A program made the position numbers and the translations under genes. Of a stretch of 64,000 nt of DNA, positions 16,839-25,531 are shown one piece after another. Location of the stretch: positions 186,001 through 250,000 of the forward strand of contig JAJEDJ010000001.1 in the NCBI GenBank assembly GCA_022821545.1. The letters are read 5' to 3'. The stretch comes from Caldilineaceae bacterium. Its GTDB lineage: Bacteria; Chloroflexota; Anaerolineae; Caldilineales; Caldilineaceae. The stretch's first letter is position 1, and each line of letters starts with the position of its first letter. The notes under the pieces were generated by a model. The model was given only the letters and a program-made list of their open reading frames with translations, ran no database searches and was not told the DNA's origin.

Positions 16839-17909
16839 TCAGGGCAGGGCCGGCACTATCTCGTTGGCAAGGGTCTCCATGGAGGCCAGCCATCTCTCCT
16901 TGTCGTCCCAGTCATGGGCGATCATCAGGAGCGTGCCGAAGCCGCCCGTCTCTGCATAGAGTTCATGCAGGCGGCGCAGGCACTCCTCCTTGTCGCCGAT
17001 GATGCAGAGGTTTTTGAGCATGTACTCCACGGTCACGTCTTCGTCGGGCATGTCCGGGTCGCCCTTCAGAACGCTGAGCATGTTGGCAGAGTTGATCAGC
17101 CAGCGCAAGTAGGCCATTGAACCTGCCAGCGCGCCGTTGCTGGCCCGTTCCCAGGCAGCTTCGGTGGTCTCGTCAATGAAGATGCTGCGCGAAACGCGCC
17201 AGATTTCCCGGTCGGGCGCAGGCCGCCCTGCATCAGCGGCGCCTTTGCAGTAGGTCTGCCAGTGTTCGGAAAGCGTGGAGGCGGCCACCACGTTGGTGCT
17301 GATCGGCATGTAGCCGCGTTCGCCCGCCATGTAGGCCGCCCTCGACTGGCCGCGAATGATGCTCATGCCAACGGGAGGGTGCGGCTTCTGGTAGGGCTGC
17401 AACAGCTCGCCGATTCCAAGCTCCGGGTTTCCGCCTTCAAGCTTGATATGGTAGAAGTCCCCCTCAAAGTCGAAGGGAGGGTCGGTCTGCCATAGTTTGA
17501 GGATCATGTCGATGCTCTCGACTGTCATCAGCCCCTGCGTCGCCGGATCGGGCAGATCGAAAAGCCCCCAGTCGGTTGGCACACCGCCCTGACCGAAGCC
17601 GCAGTTGATGCGCCCGCGCGACAGATGGTCCAGATAGGCCAGGCGCACGGCCACATTGACGGGGTGATGCTGCGGCAAGATCGAGACACCGCTGCCGAGG
17701 CGGATATTCTTAGTGCGCGGCAACACATTGGCGATGAAGACATCGTTCGACGGGATCGGTTCCCACGCCAGCGTGTGATGCTGGCCGATCCAGGCCTCCG
17801 TAAATCCCAACTCGTCCGCCCGCACCACAAACTCGATGTCCTCCTCGAATCCGAGCGTACGGTCCTTTTCCGGCGGATGCAGCGGCATCATGAATGTGCC
17901 CAGTTTCAT
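16839..17909 (-). CDS. LLM-class flavin-dependent oxidoreductase
   Basis: A 356-aa bacterial-luciferase-like TIM-barrel protein. The start MKLGTFMMPLHPPEKD and strand 2 (VVRADELGFTEAWIGQHH) are typical, as are NIRLGSGVSILPQHHPV and the GQSRAAYMAGERGYMPIST segment. Members use FMN or F420 to oxidise aldehydes, sulfonates, nitrilotriacetate-type compounds and others. Cofactor cannot be decided from sequence alone. It sits between a sialidase-like propeller and the ThDP enzyme, in the same direction and closely spaced, so it probably belongs to the same pathway. Confidence 0.88.
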   Translation of the reverse strand: MKLGTFMMPLHPPEKDRTLGFEEDIEFVVRADELGFTEAWIGQHHTLAWEPIPSNDVFIANVLPRTKNIRLGSGVSILPQHHPVNVAVRLAYLDHLSRGRINCGFGQGGVPTDWGLFDLPDPATQGLMTVESIDMILKLWQTDPPFDFEGDFYHIKLEGGNPELGIGELLQPYQKPHPPVGMSIIRGQSRAAYMAGERGYMPISTNVVAASTLSEHWQTYCKGAADAGRPAPDREIWRVSRSIFIDETTEAAWERASNGALAGSMAYLRWLINSANMLSVLKGDPDMPDEDVTVEYMLKNLCIIGDKEECLRRLHELYAETGGFGTLLMIAHDWDDKERWLASMETLANEIVPALP

Positions 17910-17935
17910 CTTCCTGCCCCCTTTTCCCCTTTACT

Positions 17936-17962
17936 ATCTGTCAGTTTACAATCTGTCAGTTT
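17936..17962. repeat. 15-bp-period tandem repeat containing a stop codon
   Basis: ATCTGTCAGTTT occurs at 17936-17947 and 17951-17962. The TGA of the sialidase-like gene (17958-17956) is inside the upstream copy as transcribed. The 15-base period puts a second in-frame TGA at 17943-17941, giving a backup stop. Confidence 0.8.
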
Positions 17963-19140
17963 TCAGGCGAACCCCTACTGTAGGACGGCTTCAGATCGAG
18001 AGCCAGCTCTCTGAACTTCTCGATGCGGTGCAATGTCACCAGGTTTGTGTCATGCTGGTTGAATCCTCCCTGCGAGGTGCGCGAGATTACCAGCAGATCC
18101 TCGCCCCGAATGAGCTGCGAAGCATAGCTGAACGCCTCAAAAATACTGCGGCTCATCGCCACGCAGCCGGCCTGGAACCAGTTCAGTGCGTCCAGGCTGT
18201 ACATCAACATCAGGATTCTGCGCTCGTTGCCCGGCGGGCTGGCGAATCCCACTGCGCGCAGCGGTTCCCGTTCCTGCCAGGTGTCGGTCGGCAGACAGAC
18301 CGTCGTCCAGAAGAGGCCGCTCTCCTCGTCATGCAGGATGTGGAATTTGCACTGCGCGCCGGGCATCGGATAGAACTGCACGAAGCGATAGTCGAGCCTC
18401 TCGCCGTCGTCCTCCAGGCTGCAAACCGAGGCAATTCCCCCCGTGGTATGCCCGTCGATGATCGTGCGCAGCAGCACACGCATCTCCCCCCGCACGTCGA
18501 TAATGTTGCCCTCGATGAAGCAGTCCTCCACCACTTTGTCCGCCGCGCTGGCCTGGTATTTCCGCTGGCTGAGCACGTCCGGGACGCCCGGAAAGCGGAC
18601 CTTGTTGGACATGCGCCACGCGGAAGGGTCGAGCAGGTCACGCGACAGGTCGCCCGCCACCACGAGCGACTCCCACTGGCTCCTGCCGACGGCGTCATCG
18701 CCGACCGGGCAGGTTTCGAAGGCACGATAGACGCGCCCCCGGCGGAAGAGAATGCTGGTGGGGGCGTTGTGATGACGTCCGCCAAACAGTTGCGACGGTT
18801 CGCTCCAGCTTTCGGCCCCGTCTTCGGACCGGGCAATGACGATCTCCCGGCTCAGCCGGCGGTTCCCGATACAGTAGAGCGTCTCTCCCACTGCAAAGAG
18901 TGAAGGCCAGATTATGTCCAGCGCCGCGGTCTTGCGCCAGCGGTTGCCATCGTCGTCGCTCACCAGGATTTCGAGCTGATCAGGGATTTTTTCGACGAGA
19001 GGCTGCGGGCGGAACCACTCATAGCTGGCTACCAGGCGGCCCGAAGGCAGCTGCGCAAGGCACGGCGACCCGGTGTACACAGTGTCCGGGTCGGGCGACT
19101 CCGCCAGAATCTGATAGTCGCCGGCAAGAACCTTATTCAT
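17956..19140 (-). CDS. Sialidase-like six-blade propeller protein (BNR/Asp-box)
   Basis: A 394-aa protein with Asp-box-like turns: SDDDGNRWRKT near residue 56 and SEDGAESWSEP near residue 105. The start region reads YTGSPCLAQLPSGRLVASYEWF, as in exo-alpha-sialidase-like glycosidases. No signal peptide is visible, so it is probably cytoplasmic and acts on imported material. The catalytic Arg triad of true sialidases cannot be confirmed by eye. It follows the OppF ATPase gene by 18 bases, within the importer operon, which suggests that the imported ligand carries a sugar. Its stop codon lies inside a tandem repeat. Confidence 0.75.
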   Translation of the reverse strand: MNKVLAGDYQILAESPDPDTVYTGSPCLAQLPSGRLVASYEWFRPQPLVEKIPDQLEILVSDDDGNRWRKTAALDIIWPSLFAVGETLYCIGNRRLSREIVIARSEDGAESWSEPSQLFGGRHHNAPTSILFRRGRVYRAFETCPVGDDAVGRSQWESLVVAGDLSRDLLDPSAWRMSNKVRFPGVPDVLSQRKYQASAADKVVEDCFIEGNIIDVRGEMRVLLRTIIDGHTTGGIASVCSLEDDGERLDYRFVQFYPMPGAQCKFHILHDEESGLFWTTVCLPTDTWQEREPLRAVGFASPPGNERRILMLMYSLDALNWFQAGCVAMSRSIFEAFSYASQLIRGEDLLVISRTSQGGFNQHDTNLVTLHRIEKFRELALDLKPSYSRGSPEN

Positions 19141-19158
19141 CTGCCAGCCTCCGGATTG

Positions 19159-20151
19159 TCAAACGGCGTGGCATGCGACCCAGTGGCCGGATTCTACTTC
19201 CCGCCACTCGGGCACTTCGTGATCGCACGGCTCAAAGGCAAGTGGACAGCGGGGATGAAAGCGGCAACCGCTGGGTGGACTGATCGCGCTCGGCACGTTG
19301 CCTTGAATGACAGTGTGTTCGCGCTGCCGTTCCTGGCGAGGGTTGGGCACAGGCACGGACAGCAACAGCGCGTTTGTATAGGGATGCAGAGGGTTGTCAA
19401 ACAGTTTTTCTTTGGGCGCCATCTCCACGACGCGGCCCAGGTACATGACCGCCACTCTGTCGCTGATATGGCGCACAACGGCCAGGTCGTGCGCGATAAA
19501 GAGATAGGTGAGATTGTACTCTTCCTGCAGGTCCTGGAGCAGGTTGATGATCTGGGCCTGAATCGACACGTCCAGCGCCGAGATCGGTTCGTCGCAGACG
19601 ATAAATTCCGGTTCACACGCCAGCGCGCGGGCGATGCACACGCGCTGGCGCTGGCCGCCGGAAAACTCGTGCGGGTAGCGGAATGCGAAGGCCGGATTCA
19701 GTCCTACGTCGTCGAGCAGTTTGGCGATTCGCTCCTGCGCCTCCTGCCCGGTTGCCAGTTCGTGGAGCCAGAGCGGTTCGCCGATAGCGTTGCCGATCGT
19801 CATGCGCGGACTGAGTGTCGAATAGGGATCCTGGAAGATGATCTGCATCCGCCGGCGCAGTGGCCGCATTTCCTTGTCAGAGAGTCCAGTGACTTCGGTG
19901 TCGTCGAAAAAGACCTTCCCCGAGGTTGGTTGATGCAGTTGGAGAAGCGTAAGACCGGCGGTCGACTTGCCGCAGCCGGACTCGCCCACCAGCCCCAGGG
20001 TTTCACCCCGCTGAACGTCAAAGGAGACTTCGTCCAGCGCATGCACCGTGGCCTTGGTCTCGCCATAGGCGCCGATGCGCACGGAGAAATGTTTGGTCAG
20101 ATTTTCCACCCGCAAAAGGGGGGCGCCGTTGCTACTCTTTGTTTGGCTCAT
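19159..20151 (-). CDS. Oligopeptide-type ABC transporter ATPase, OppF type
   Basis: A 330-aa ATPase subunit. Walker A is GESGCGKST, the signature is FSGGQRQRVCIARAL and Walker B is FIVCDEPISALD. The C-terminal oligo/dipeptide extension has RFHPRCPLAFEPC, a motif seen in OppF/DppF. I start at the ATG at 20151 (SQTKSSNGAPLLRVENL). A TTG at 20211 would overlap the upstream gene without a Shine-Dalgarno. It forms a heterodimer with the OppD-type protein upstream and energises the permease pair at 21306-23347, possibly also the ATPase-less importers in this window. Confidence 0.93.
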   Translation of the reverse strand: MSQTKSSNGAPLLRVENLTKHFSVRIGAYGETKATVHALDEVSFDVQRGETLGLVGESGCGKSTAGLTLLQLHQPTSGKVFFDDTEVTGLSDKEMRPLRRRMQIIFQDPYSTLSPRMTIGNAIGEPLWLHELATGQEAQERIAKLLDDVGLNPAFAFRYPHEFSGGQRQRVCIARALACEPEFIVCDEPISALDVSIQAQIINLLQDLQEEYNLTYLFIAHDLAVVRHISDRVAVMYLGRVVEMAPKEKLFDNPLHPYTNALLLSVPVPNPRQERQREHTVIQGNVPSAISPPSGCRFHPRCPLAFEPCDHEVPEWREVESGHWVACHAV

Positions 20152-20197
20152 TTCCCGGATATTGAGACAGGTAAGGCGTACAGTGTGAATTCTCCCG

Positions 20198-21250
20198 CTA
20201 ACCGCCGGCAATTGCAGTGTCAGTCTCAGTCTGGACTTTCACGTCGCGAATATCGACCCAACAGGCCGCATTGTGCCCTCTGTCACTGGCTTCGGCGACC
20301 GGTTCCAGCATCGGATTTTCCGTCCGGCAGCGATCGATGGCATAGGGGCAGCGGGGATGGAAGGGGCAGAAGTCAGGCAAGTCAACCAGGTCAGGCGGAG
20401 AACCTCCGATTGTCGTCAGCCGCGTTCCCGTTTCGCCGCCCAAACTGGGCAGCGCGCCCATGAGTCCGACCGTGTAAGGATGTCGCGGGTCCTCGAACAG
20501 CGCGTCAACCGGCGCCTCTTCGACGATGTAGCCTGCATACATGACGATGACCCTGTCGGCGATGCCGGCGACCACGCTCAGATCGTGCGTAATCCAGATC
20601 ACTGCTACGCCGGAGCGGTCGCGCAACTCCTTGACCAGCTCGACGATCTGCGCCTGGATTGTGACGTCCAACGCAGTCGTCGGTTCATCGGCGATGAGAA
20701 CGGCCGGTTCGCAGGACATCGACATGGCGATCATCACCCGCTGGCGCATACCACCCGAGAACTGGTGCGGGTATTCCCGCAAGCGCGCCTTACCGTCGGG
20801 AATGCCGACCATTTCCAGGAGTTCGGCGCTGCGGTCGAGCGCATCTTTCTTGCTCATGCCCCGGTGATAGATCAGCGGTTCGGCCATCTGGGTGCCGATG
20901 TTGATGAACGGGTTGAGCGAGGTCATCGGGTCCTGGAAGATCATGCCGATCTGGCCACCGCGTACGTCACGCAGCTGGCGCTGGTCGATCTGCAGCAGGT
21001 CTTCGCCGCGCAAAAGAACCTGCCCGTTTTCGATGCTGGCCGCGGGCGGCAAGAGTCGGACCAGGCTGAGCATCGTTACGCTCTTGCCGCAACCGCTCTC
21101 GCCCACCACGGCAAGTGTCTCGCCCTCCTCCAGCTGGAATGAGACACCGTTTACGGCGTAGACGTGTCCCTTACGCACGCGGAAGCGGGTTTGCAGCTCT
21201 TGTACATCGAGGAGAACGGACATAGTCGATGCTGACGTTTCCTTCTGCAT
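20198..21250 (-). CDS. Oligopeptide-type ABC transporter ATPase, OppD type
   Basis: A 350-aa ATPase with Walker A GESGCGKS, signature FSGGMRQRVMIAM, Walker B VLIADEPTTALD and the switch His in VIWITHDL. The C-terminal segment PFHPRCPYAIDRC is the oligo_HPY extension of OppD/DppD. A second possible start is the ATG at 21223 (SVLLDVQEL). Neither start has a strong Shine-Dalgarno. It lies 55 bases after the DppC-type permease and 46 bases before the OppF ATG. Confidence 0.93.
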   Translation of the reverse strand: MQKETSASTMSVLLDVQELQTRFRVRKGHVYAVNGVSFQLEEGETLAVVGESGCGKSVTMLSLVRLLPPAASIENGQVLLRGEDLLQIDQRQLRDVRGGQIGMIFQDPMTSLNPFINIGTQMAEPLIYHRGMSKKDALDRSAELLEMVGIPDGKARLREYPHQFSGGMRQRVMIAMSMSCEPAVLIADEPTTALDVTIQAQIVELVKELRDRSGVAVIWITHDLSVVAGIADRVIVMYAGYIVEEAPVDALFEDPRHPYTVGLMGALPSLGGETGTRLTTIGGSPPDLVDLPDFCPFHPRCPYAIDRCRTENPMLEPVAEASDRGHNAACWVDIRDVKVQTETDTAIAGG

Positions 21251-21305
21251 TAGCCGGAGGCAAATGACCGGCGGGCAGCAAACGCGCCGGCCCTTTCAAA
21301 CAGCC

Positions 21306-22277
21306 TTAGCCGCCCCACTGGCGGGGATTGAGCGCATCATTGAGGCCGTCGCCCAGCCAGGCAAAGGAGACAGTGATCACCGCCATCATCACTGCCGGAC
21401 CGACAAGAAGGTAGGGATGCGTCTGCCACATACGCAGACCGTCGCTGATCATCTTCCCCCAACTGGGAATGGGCAGCTGCACACCGACGCCGAGAAAGCT
21501 GAAGGCCGATTCGAGCACCATTGCGCCCCCCATCCCGGCGCTGACCGCTACAATCAGCGGACCCATAGCGTTGGGAATTACGTAGCGAGTAAGGATTCGC
21601 CCGGTCGGCATGCCCAGGGCGCGTGCAGCCAGCACGTAGTTTCGGCTGCGGATCGACAGAATCTGGCCCCGGATCAGGCGTGCGTATCCGGGCCACTGGA
21701 TCAGCGCCAGCGCGCCGAAGACCAACACCAGGTCCACCCACATCGTCTGGCGGAAGAATGTGTTTTTGGTGGCAAGATACATCTGCTCCATCCAGGCTTC
21801 GAGCGGAACTTTCAGCGTCAGGTTGATCACGATAGCCAGCAGCAGCGCCGGCATCGAACGCGTCACGTCCGTCAGCCAAACGACCAGCATGTCGACGCGT
21901 CCCCCCAGGTAACCTGCCAGCGAACCCATCACCAGCCCTACGATGAGGCTGATTGCGGTCGAAACCAGGCCCACCGAAACGGCGGTGCGTGCGCCGTAGA
22001 GGATGCGGCTGAAAACATCGCGTCCCAACTCGTCGGTACCCAGCCAGTGTTCACTGGATGGGGAAGCCAACCGCGCCGTAAAATCCTGCGCCAGGAAATC
22101 ATAGGGCGTCAGGTATGGGCCGAAAGCTGCAATGAAAAACAGGAGTACAATCGGCAAAATGGCCACGACGGCCAGACGATTGGCCGCCAATCTCGCCACT
22201 GCATCCCGCCAGAGATTGGTGCGGCTGGCCTCGGCTATTTCGATATCGCTAGTTGCCGTAATTTCCTGGGTCGTCAT
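21306..22277 (-). CDS. Dipeptide/oligopeptide ABC transporter permease, DppC type
   Basis: A 323-aa permease. The N-terminal TNLWRDAVARLAANRLAVVA is the OppC_N motif, followed by HWLGTDELGRDVFSRILYGAR. The EAA loop reads YVLAARALGMPTGRILTRY. It contains a somewhat longer periplasmic stretch (EAWMEQMYLATKNTFFRQT) than the other two DppC genes here. It is fourth from last in a complete five-gene importer (SBP, B, C, D, F), the only complete one in the window. Confidence 0.92.
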   Translation of the reverse strand: MTTQEITATSDIEIAEASRTNLWRDAVARLAANRLAVVAILPIVLLFFIAAFGPYLTPYDFLAQDFTARLASPSSEHWLGTDELGRDVFSRILYGARTAVSVGLVSTAISLIVGLVMGSLAGYLGGRVDMLVVWLTDVTRSMPALLLAIVINLTLKVPLEAWMEQMYLATKNTFFRQTMWVDLVLVFGALALIQWPGYARLIRGQILSIRSRNYVLAARALGMPTGRILTRYVIPNAMGPLIVAVSAGMGGAMVLESAFSFLGVGVQLPIPSWGKMISDGLRMWQTHPYLLVGPAVMMAVITVSFAWLGDGLNDALNPRQWGG

Positions 22278-22381
22278 TCCTCACCGCTTGCCCGTTTTCT
22301 ATTCGTGCCCTGCCCCAAAGTGCATCCCGGTAAACTCGTTCAAATTTAGAAGCTTGATTTCTACCTGTTGCCCTGAGAACA

Positions 22382-23347
22382 CTAATCTTCGACGCCGGTC
22401 ATGGCCTGGGCCGCCCGCGGATCCAGCAACGGATAGGTGATGTCCACCAGCAAGTTCAACGCCATCACGAGGAAAGCGCCGATCAACGTGATCGCCACGA
22501 TTACGGGATAGTCTACACCGTAAGTAAAGTCGATGGTCAGACGGCCCAGCCCGGGGATTCCAAAAATCTTTTCTACGATGATTGCGCCGTTTACGATTCC
22601 GATCAACATCTGCCCCAATACCGTAACCACCGGAGTAAGCACCGGCCTCAACATGTGACGGACGATCACCATGAACTCCGGCACGCCCTTGGCCCGCGCC
22701 GTCCGCACATAGTCCTCCGACAAAACCTCCAGCACACCCGACCGCGTCTGGCGAATGATGATCGCGATCGAGCCGAACACCATGACGAACATGGGCAGGA
22801 TCGCCTTCTTGCTGAACAGGCCTTCCCAGCCATAGGGCGTCGTCTTCATGATGCCCAATCCCAATACCAGAAAGACCATCAGCATCGGCCCGACGACATA
22901 GCTGGGTACGCCGCTGATAAAGAGCGCGGAGCCAAGTATCGAGTTGTCTATCCAATTGTTGTGGTTGAGGCCGGCTAATATGCCTAATGGGATTCCCAGG
23001 ATCGCCACCAGGATCACCGTAGCGATCCCGATCTGGAACGAGACGGGCGCGGTCGCTCCGACCATGTCATTGACAGAGCGCCCCGAGATTACAGACATGC
23101 CCAGGTCGCCTTGCACCAGGTGCCAGGTGTACTCCCCGAATTGCACGAGGAAGGGGCGGTCCAAGCCCTTCTCCCGGCGGATGGCGTCCAGCCGCTGGGC
23201 GTCATAGGTCACATCACCCTCTTCGCGCAGGAACATCAACTTGATCGGATCCCCCGCGCCGAAAAAGGCCAAGGCATACACAGTCAGCGCCAGCAGCAGC
23301 AGTGCCGGGATCCAATAGAGAATGCGGCGCAGGATGTATTGACCCAT
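22382..23347 (-). CDS. Dipeptide/oligopeptide ABC transporter permease, DppB type
   Basis: A 321-aa permease starting GQYILRRILYWIPALLLLALTVY, the usual DppB first helix. The EAA loop is YVRTARAKGVPEFMVIVRH. It follows its binding protein after a 174-base gap with a hairpin and precedes the DppC gene by about 100 bases with no obvious structure. Function: half of the membrane channel of the complete five-gene importer. Confidence 0.92.
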   Translation of the reverse strand: MGQYILRRILYWIPALLLLALTVYALAFFGAGDPIKLMFLREEGDVTYDAQRLDAIRREKGLDRPFLVQFGEYTWHLVQGDLGMSVISGRSVNDMVGATAPVSFQIGIATVILVAILGIPLGILAGLNHNNWIDNSILGSALFISGVPSYVVGPMLMVFLVLGLGIMKTTPYGWEGLFSKKAILPMFVMVFGSIAIIIRQTRSGVLEVLSEDYVRTARAKGVPEFMVIVRHMLRPVLTPVVTVLGQMLIGIVNGAIIVEKIFGIPGLGRLTIDFTYGVDYPVIVAITLIGAFLVMALNLLVDITYPLLDPRAAQAMTGVED

Positions 23348-23451
23348 TGATATTCCTTCAAGGCCGGAACCAGGATTCCGTATCGGGAATGCGGGTACCG
23401 GTGTGGGGCGAAACTGCCCTCAAGTATGGTACGGGCTTGACTGGTATACGC

Positions 23452-23488
23452 GGGCAAAGGCGCCAGAGGGTTCTTGACGCCCTTGCCC
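23452..23488 (-). promoter_or_regulatory. Intercistronic hairpin between binding-protein and permease genes
   Basis: 23452-23461 pairs with 23479-23488 (9 of 10 bases), with a 17-base loop. It lies 33 bases beyond the binding-protein stop codon. Same location as the stronger hairpins at 3106, 12446 and 57165. A role in setting binding-protein to permease ratio is inferred. Confidence 0.45.
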
Positions 23489-23521
23489 TTGCATTACTAC
23501 GACATCAGCGTTCGCTGACAG

Positions 23522-25204
23522 TTACTCCATATGCTCGATGTAGATCTTCCAAGGCTCGACGAACTGAGCATCGGCGTTGCGCCTGGTTCCATGAACCCAG
23601 GGCATCGATCCGCCCTTGACCGAACCACCGCAGCCAGTGCCAATCGGAATTACCATATATTGGTCGTGGAACATCTGCTGCGCCTGCTGTGACAGGGCGA
23701 TGCGGTTCGGATCATCGGCTCCCAGGGTGACTGCCTCTTCGATCAGGGCGTCCACCTCAGGGTCGGCATAGCCGCCCATGATGTTGCGGGCTAGGTTGGA
23801 AGAGGAGTGCAGCGAACCGAGCAGCATCAACGCCGCATCGGGAACACGCACGCCTGCGCCATCGCGGAACAGAGCGGGCGCGCCGGGGCCTTCCCAACTG
23901 TCAAACTGCGGGCTCATCTCAATCGCCGTGATGCCGAACAGCTGGCGCCACTGCTCCGCCATGTACTGCGCCAGCACCTCGGTCCCTGGGCTGCTAACGC
24001 CGGCCAGAATCATCTTGGGTACGTCGGCCGCGTCAGCATATGCGGACGCTGCCAACGCTTCCTTGGCGGCCTCAGGATCGAAAGGATGCGGCACGAAGTT
24101 GGGATCGGCGCCGGGCAATGCTCGCAGCGGCTCACCCGTCGGTACCCAGCCGCTGCCGTCAGGGCTGGACAGGTTGAAGATCTGCTCTCTGTCTACCGCC
24201 AGGATCAACGCCTTGCGGAAGTTGATGTCACTGGTCGGCTCGATCGTGGGATTCATGAAGAAGCCACCGATGCCGGGGGCCTGTCCGCATTCAAAGTAGT
24301 CCGCTCCCAGCAGCGCCTGTGATGCGGCGTCGTTGGGCGGCCAACCCTGGTCCAGTTCTTCATTGGCCAGCATGGTTGTAACGATCGTCGTGTCTTCAAT
24401 CGACGTGACCGTAAGTCTGTCCAACATCGGCTCCGCTACCCAGAAGTTCGGATTCTTCACAAAGGTGACCACACCCTTGTTCAGATCCATCTCATCGGGC
24501 ATAAAGGGGCCGCTGGTCACAGGGTTGTTCTTCGGGTGCCACCACTCGGCAATCTCGAAGCCGTCCTCGCCGATTGCAACCGAAGCCTTGACCGGGCCAA
24601 TCAGGTTCGTGGCCAGCTTCTTATGGAACAGCGGGTCCGGCCCTTCCAGCGTCACCTGCACGGTGCTGTCGTCAAGAGCGACCACACCGGGCATCTCCAT
24701 CGCCTCGCCGTTGAACACGTCCTCAAAGCCAACTACGCCGGTAAGGAACAGTGTGACGCGCTGATGCGTGGTAGCGGGATGCGCGATCAGATTCCAGGTG
24801 GCCACCACGTCCTGCGCAGTGATGGCGCTGCCATCCGAAAAGACGGCGTCCGGGTCGATCTTGAAGGTCCACTGCGACATGTCCTCGTTCGGGGTCCATT
24901 CGTTGAAGACATAGGCATGCAGTTCGCCATGCTCGTCAATGTACATCGGCCCGGCGTTCCAGAACGCCAGGTAGTGCATGTTCCAGCCGCCACCGCGCAG
25001 CGGCGACCAGTCCTGCGCGAAGAAGGGAATCGTCGCGCGGAAGTGCATCTCTTCCATCATCCCGTCATCGCTGTCAGCGGCCATCTCTCCTGAATCGGCC
25101 GCCGGCGCCGCGGCCGGCGCTGCACAGGCCGAGACGGCAAGAACCATCGCCATCAGCGCCATCACGATGATCCACAGCTTTGGAATCTTGCGTGTTGACA
25201 ACAT
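23522..25204 (-). CDS. Peptide-type ABC transporter substrate-binding lipoprotein (SBP family 5)
   Basis: A 560-aa exported binding protein. The signal peptide runs through IIVMALMAMVLAVSAC and is followed by the Ala/Pro-rich linker AAPAAAPAADSGEM. Family-5 features include WTFKIDPDAVFSDGSAITAQDVVATW and KALILAVDREQIFNL. I start at the ATG at 25204, preceded by AAGGAGGAG at ideal distance, not at 25294, which would add 30 residues before the signal peptide. It heads the only complete importer operon here and has a strong promoter at 25387-25415. Confidence 0.94.
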   Translation of the reverse strand: MLSTRKIPKLWIIVMALMAMVLAVSACAAPAAAPAADSGEMAADSDDGMMEEMHFRATIPFFAQDWSPLRGGGWNMHYLAFWNAGPMYIDEHGELHAYVFNEWTPNEDMSQWTFKIDPDAVFSDGSAITAQDVVATWNLIAHPATTHQRVTLFLTGVVGFEDVFNGEAMEMPGVVALDDSTVQVTLEGPDPLFHKKLATNLIGPVKASVAIGEDGFEIAEWWHPKNNPVTSGPFMPDEMDLNKGVVTFVKNPNFWVAEPMLDRLTVTSIEDTTIVTTMLANEELDQGWPPNDAASQALLGADYFECGQAPGIGGFFMNPTIEPTSDINFRKALILAVDREQIFNLSSPDGSGWVPTGEPLRALPGADPNFVPHPFDPEAAKEALAASAYADAADVPKMILAGVSSPGTEVLAQYMAEQWRQLFGITAIEMSPQFDSWEGPGAPALFRDGAGVRVPDAALMLLGSLHSSSNLARNIMGGYADPEVDALIEEAVTLGADDPNRIALSQQAQQMFHDQYMVIPIGTGCGGSVKGGSMPWVHGTRRNADAQFVEPWKIYIEHME

Positions 25205-25531
25205 CAACGTCTCCTCCTTGAAAGTGCTGGTGTATGAAAAAAAGGTAGGATTGAAACCAGACTCGAACGAGCTGTACGAGTGGTGTTCAGGCAAAAATCG
25301 GCCCAGCGCACAGTAGTGGCAAAGATCTCTGTCTGGGAATGGCGTATCAGTCTGGGACGAACTGTTCTGCGATGTGATTGGGCGGCACTATAGCATTACA
25401 AACGCTTCATGTCAAACGTACTTTCGGCGTTGTGCAAAGGGTGTCAAACTGGTGTAGGATACCCGTAGCCGGTCCACGAGCGTCACAGTGGGCGGGGGGA
25501 CGCCGCTAATCCATCCGCAGACGAACCAAGA
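25205..25531. other. Divergent intergenic region between the two large blocks
   Basis: 327 bases separate the minus-strand importer operon from the plus-strand enzyme cluster. Apart from the minus-strand promoter at 25387-25415, I see a weak plus-strand candidate (TTGTGC near 25430, TAGGAT near 25456). There is no clear operator palindrome or small gene. Shared control of the two blocks from here is plausible but not shown. Confidence 0.45.
25387..25415 (-). promoter_or_regulatory. Strong sigma70-like promoter for the five-gene importer operon
   Basis: Minus strand TTGACA (25415-25410) and TATAGT (25392-25387), spacer exactly 17. The -35 box sits in the longer motif CGTTTGACATGAA, which also occurs in the promoter of the sugar binding protein at 42546. 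The predicted start near 25380 gives a leader of about 175 nt. Confidence 0.7.

Noticed and set aside
15555..17120. 521-codon plus-strand frame
   Set aside because: Antisense to the ThDP enzyme, whose motifs are unmistakable.
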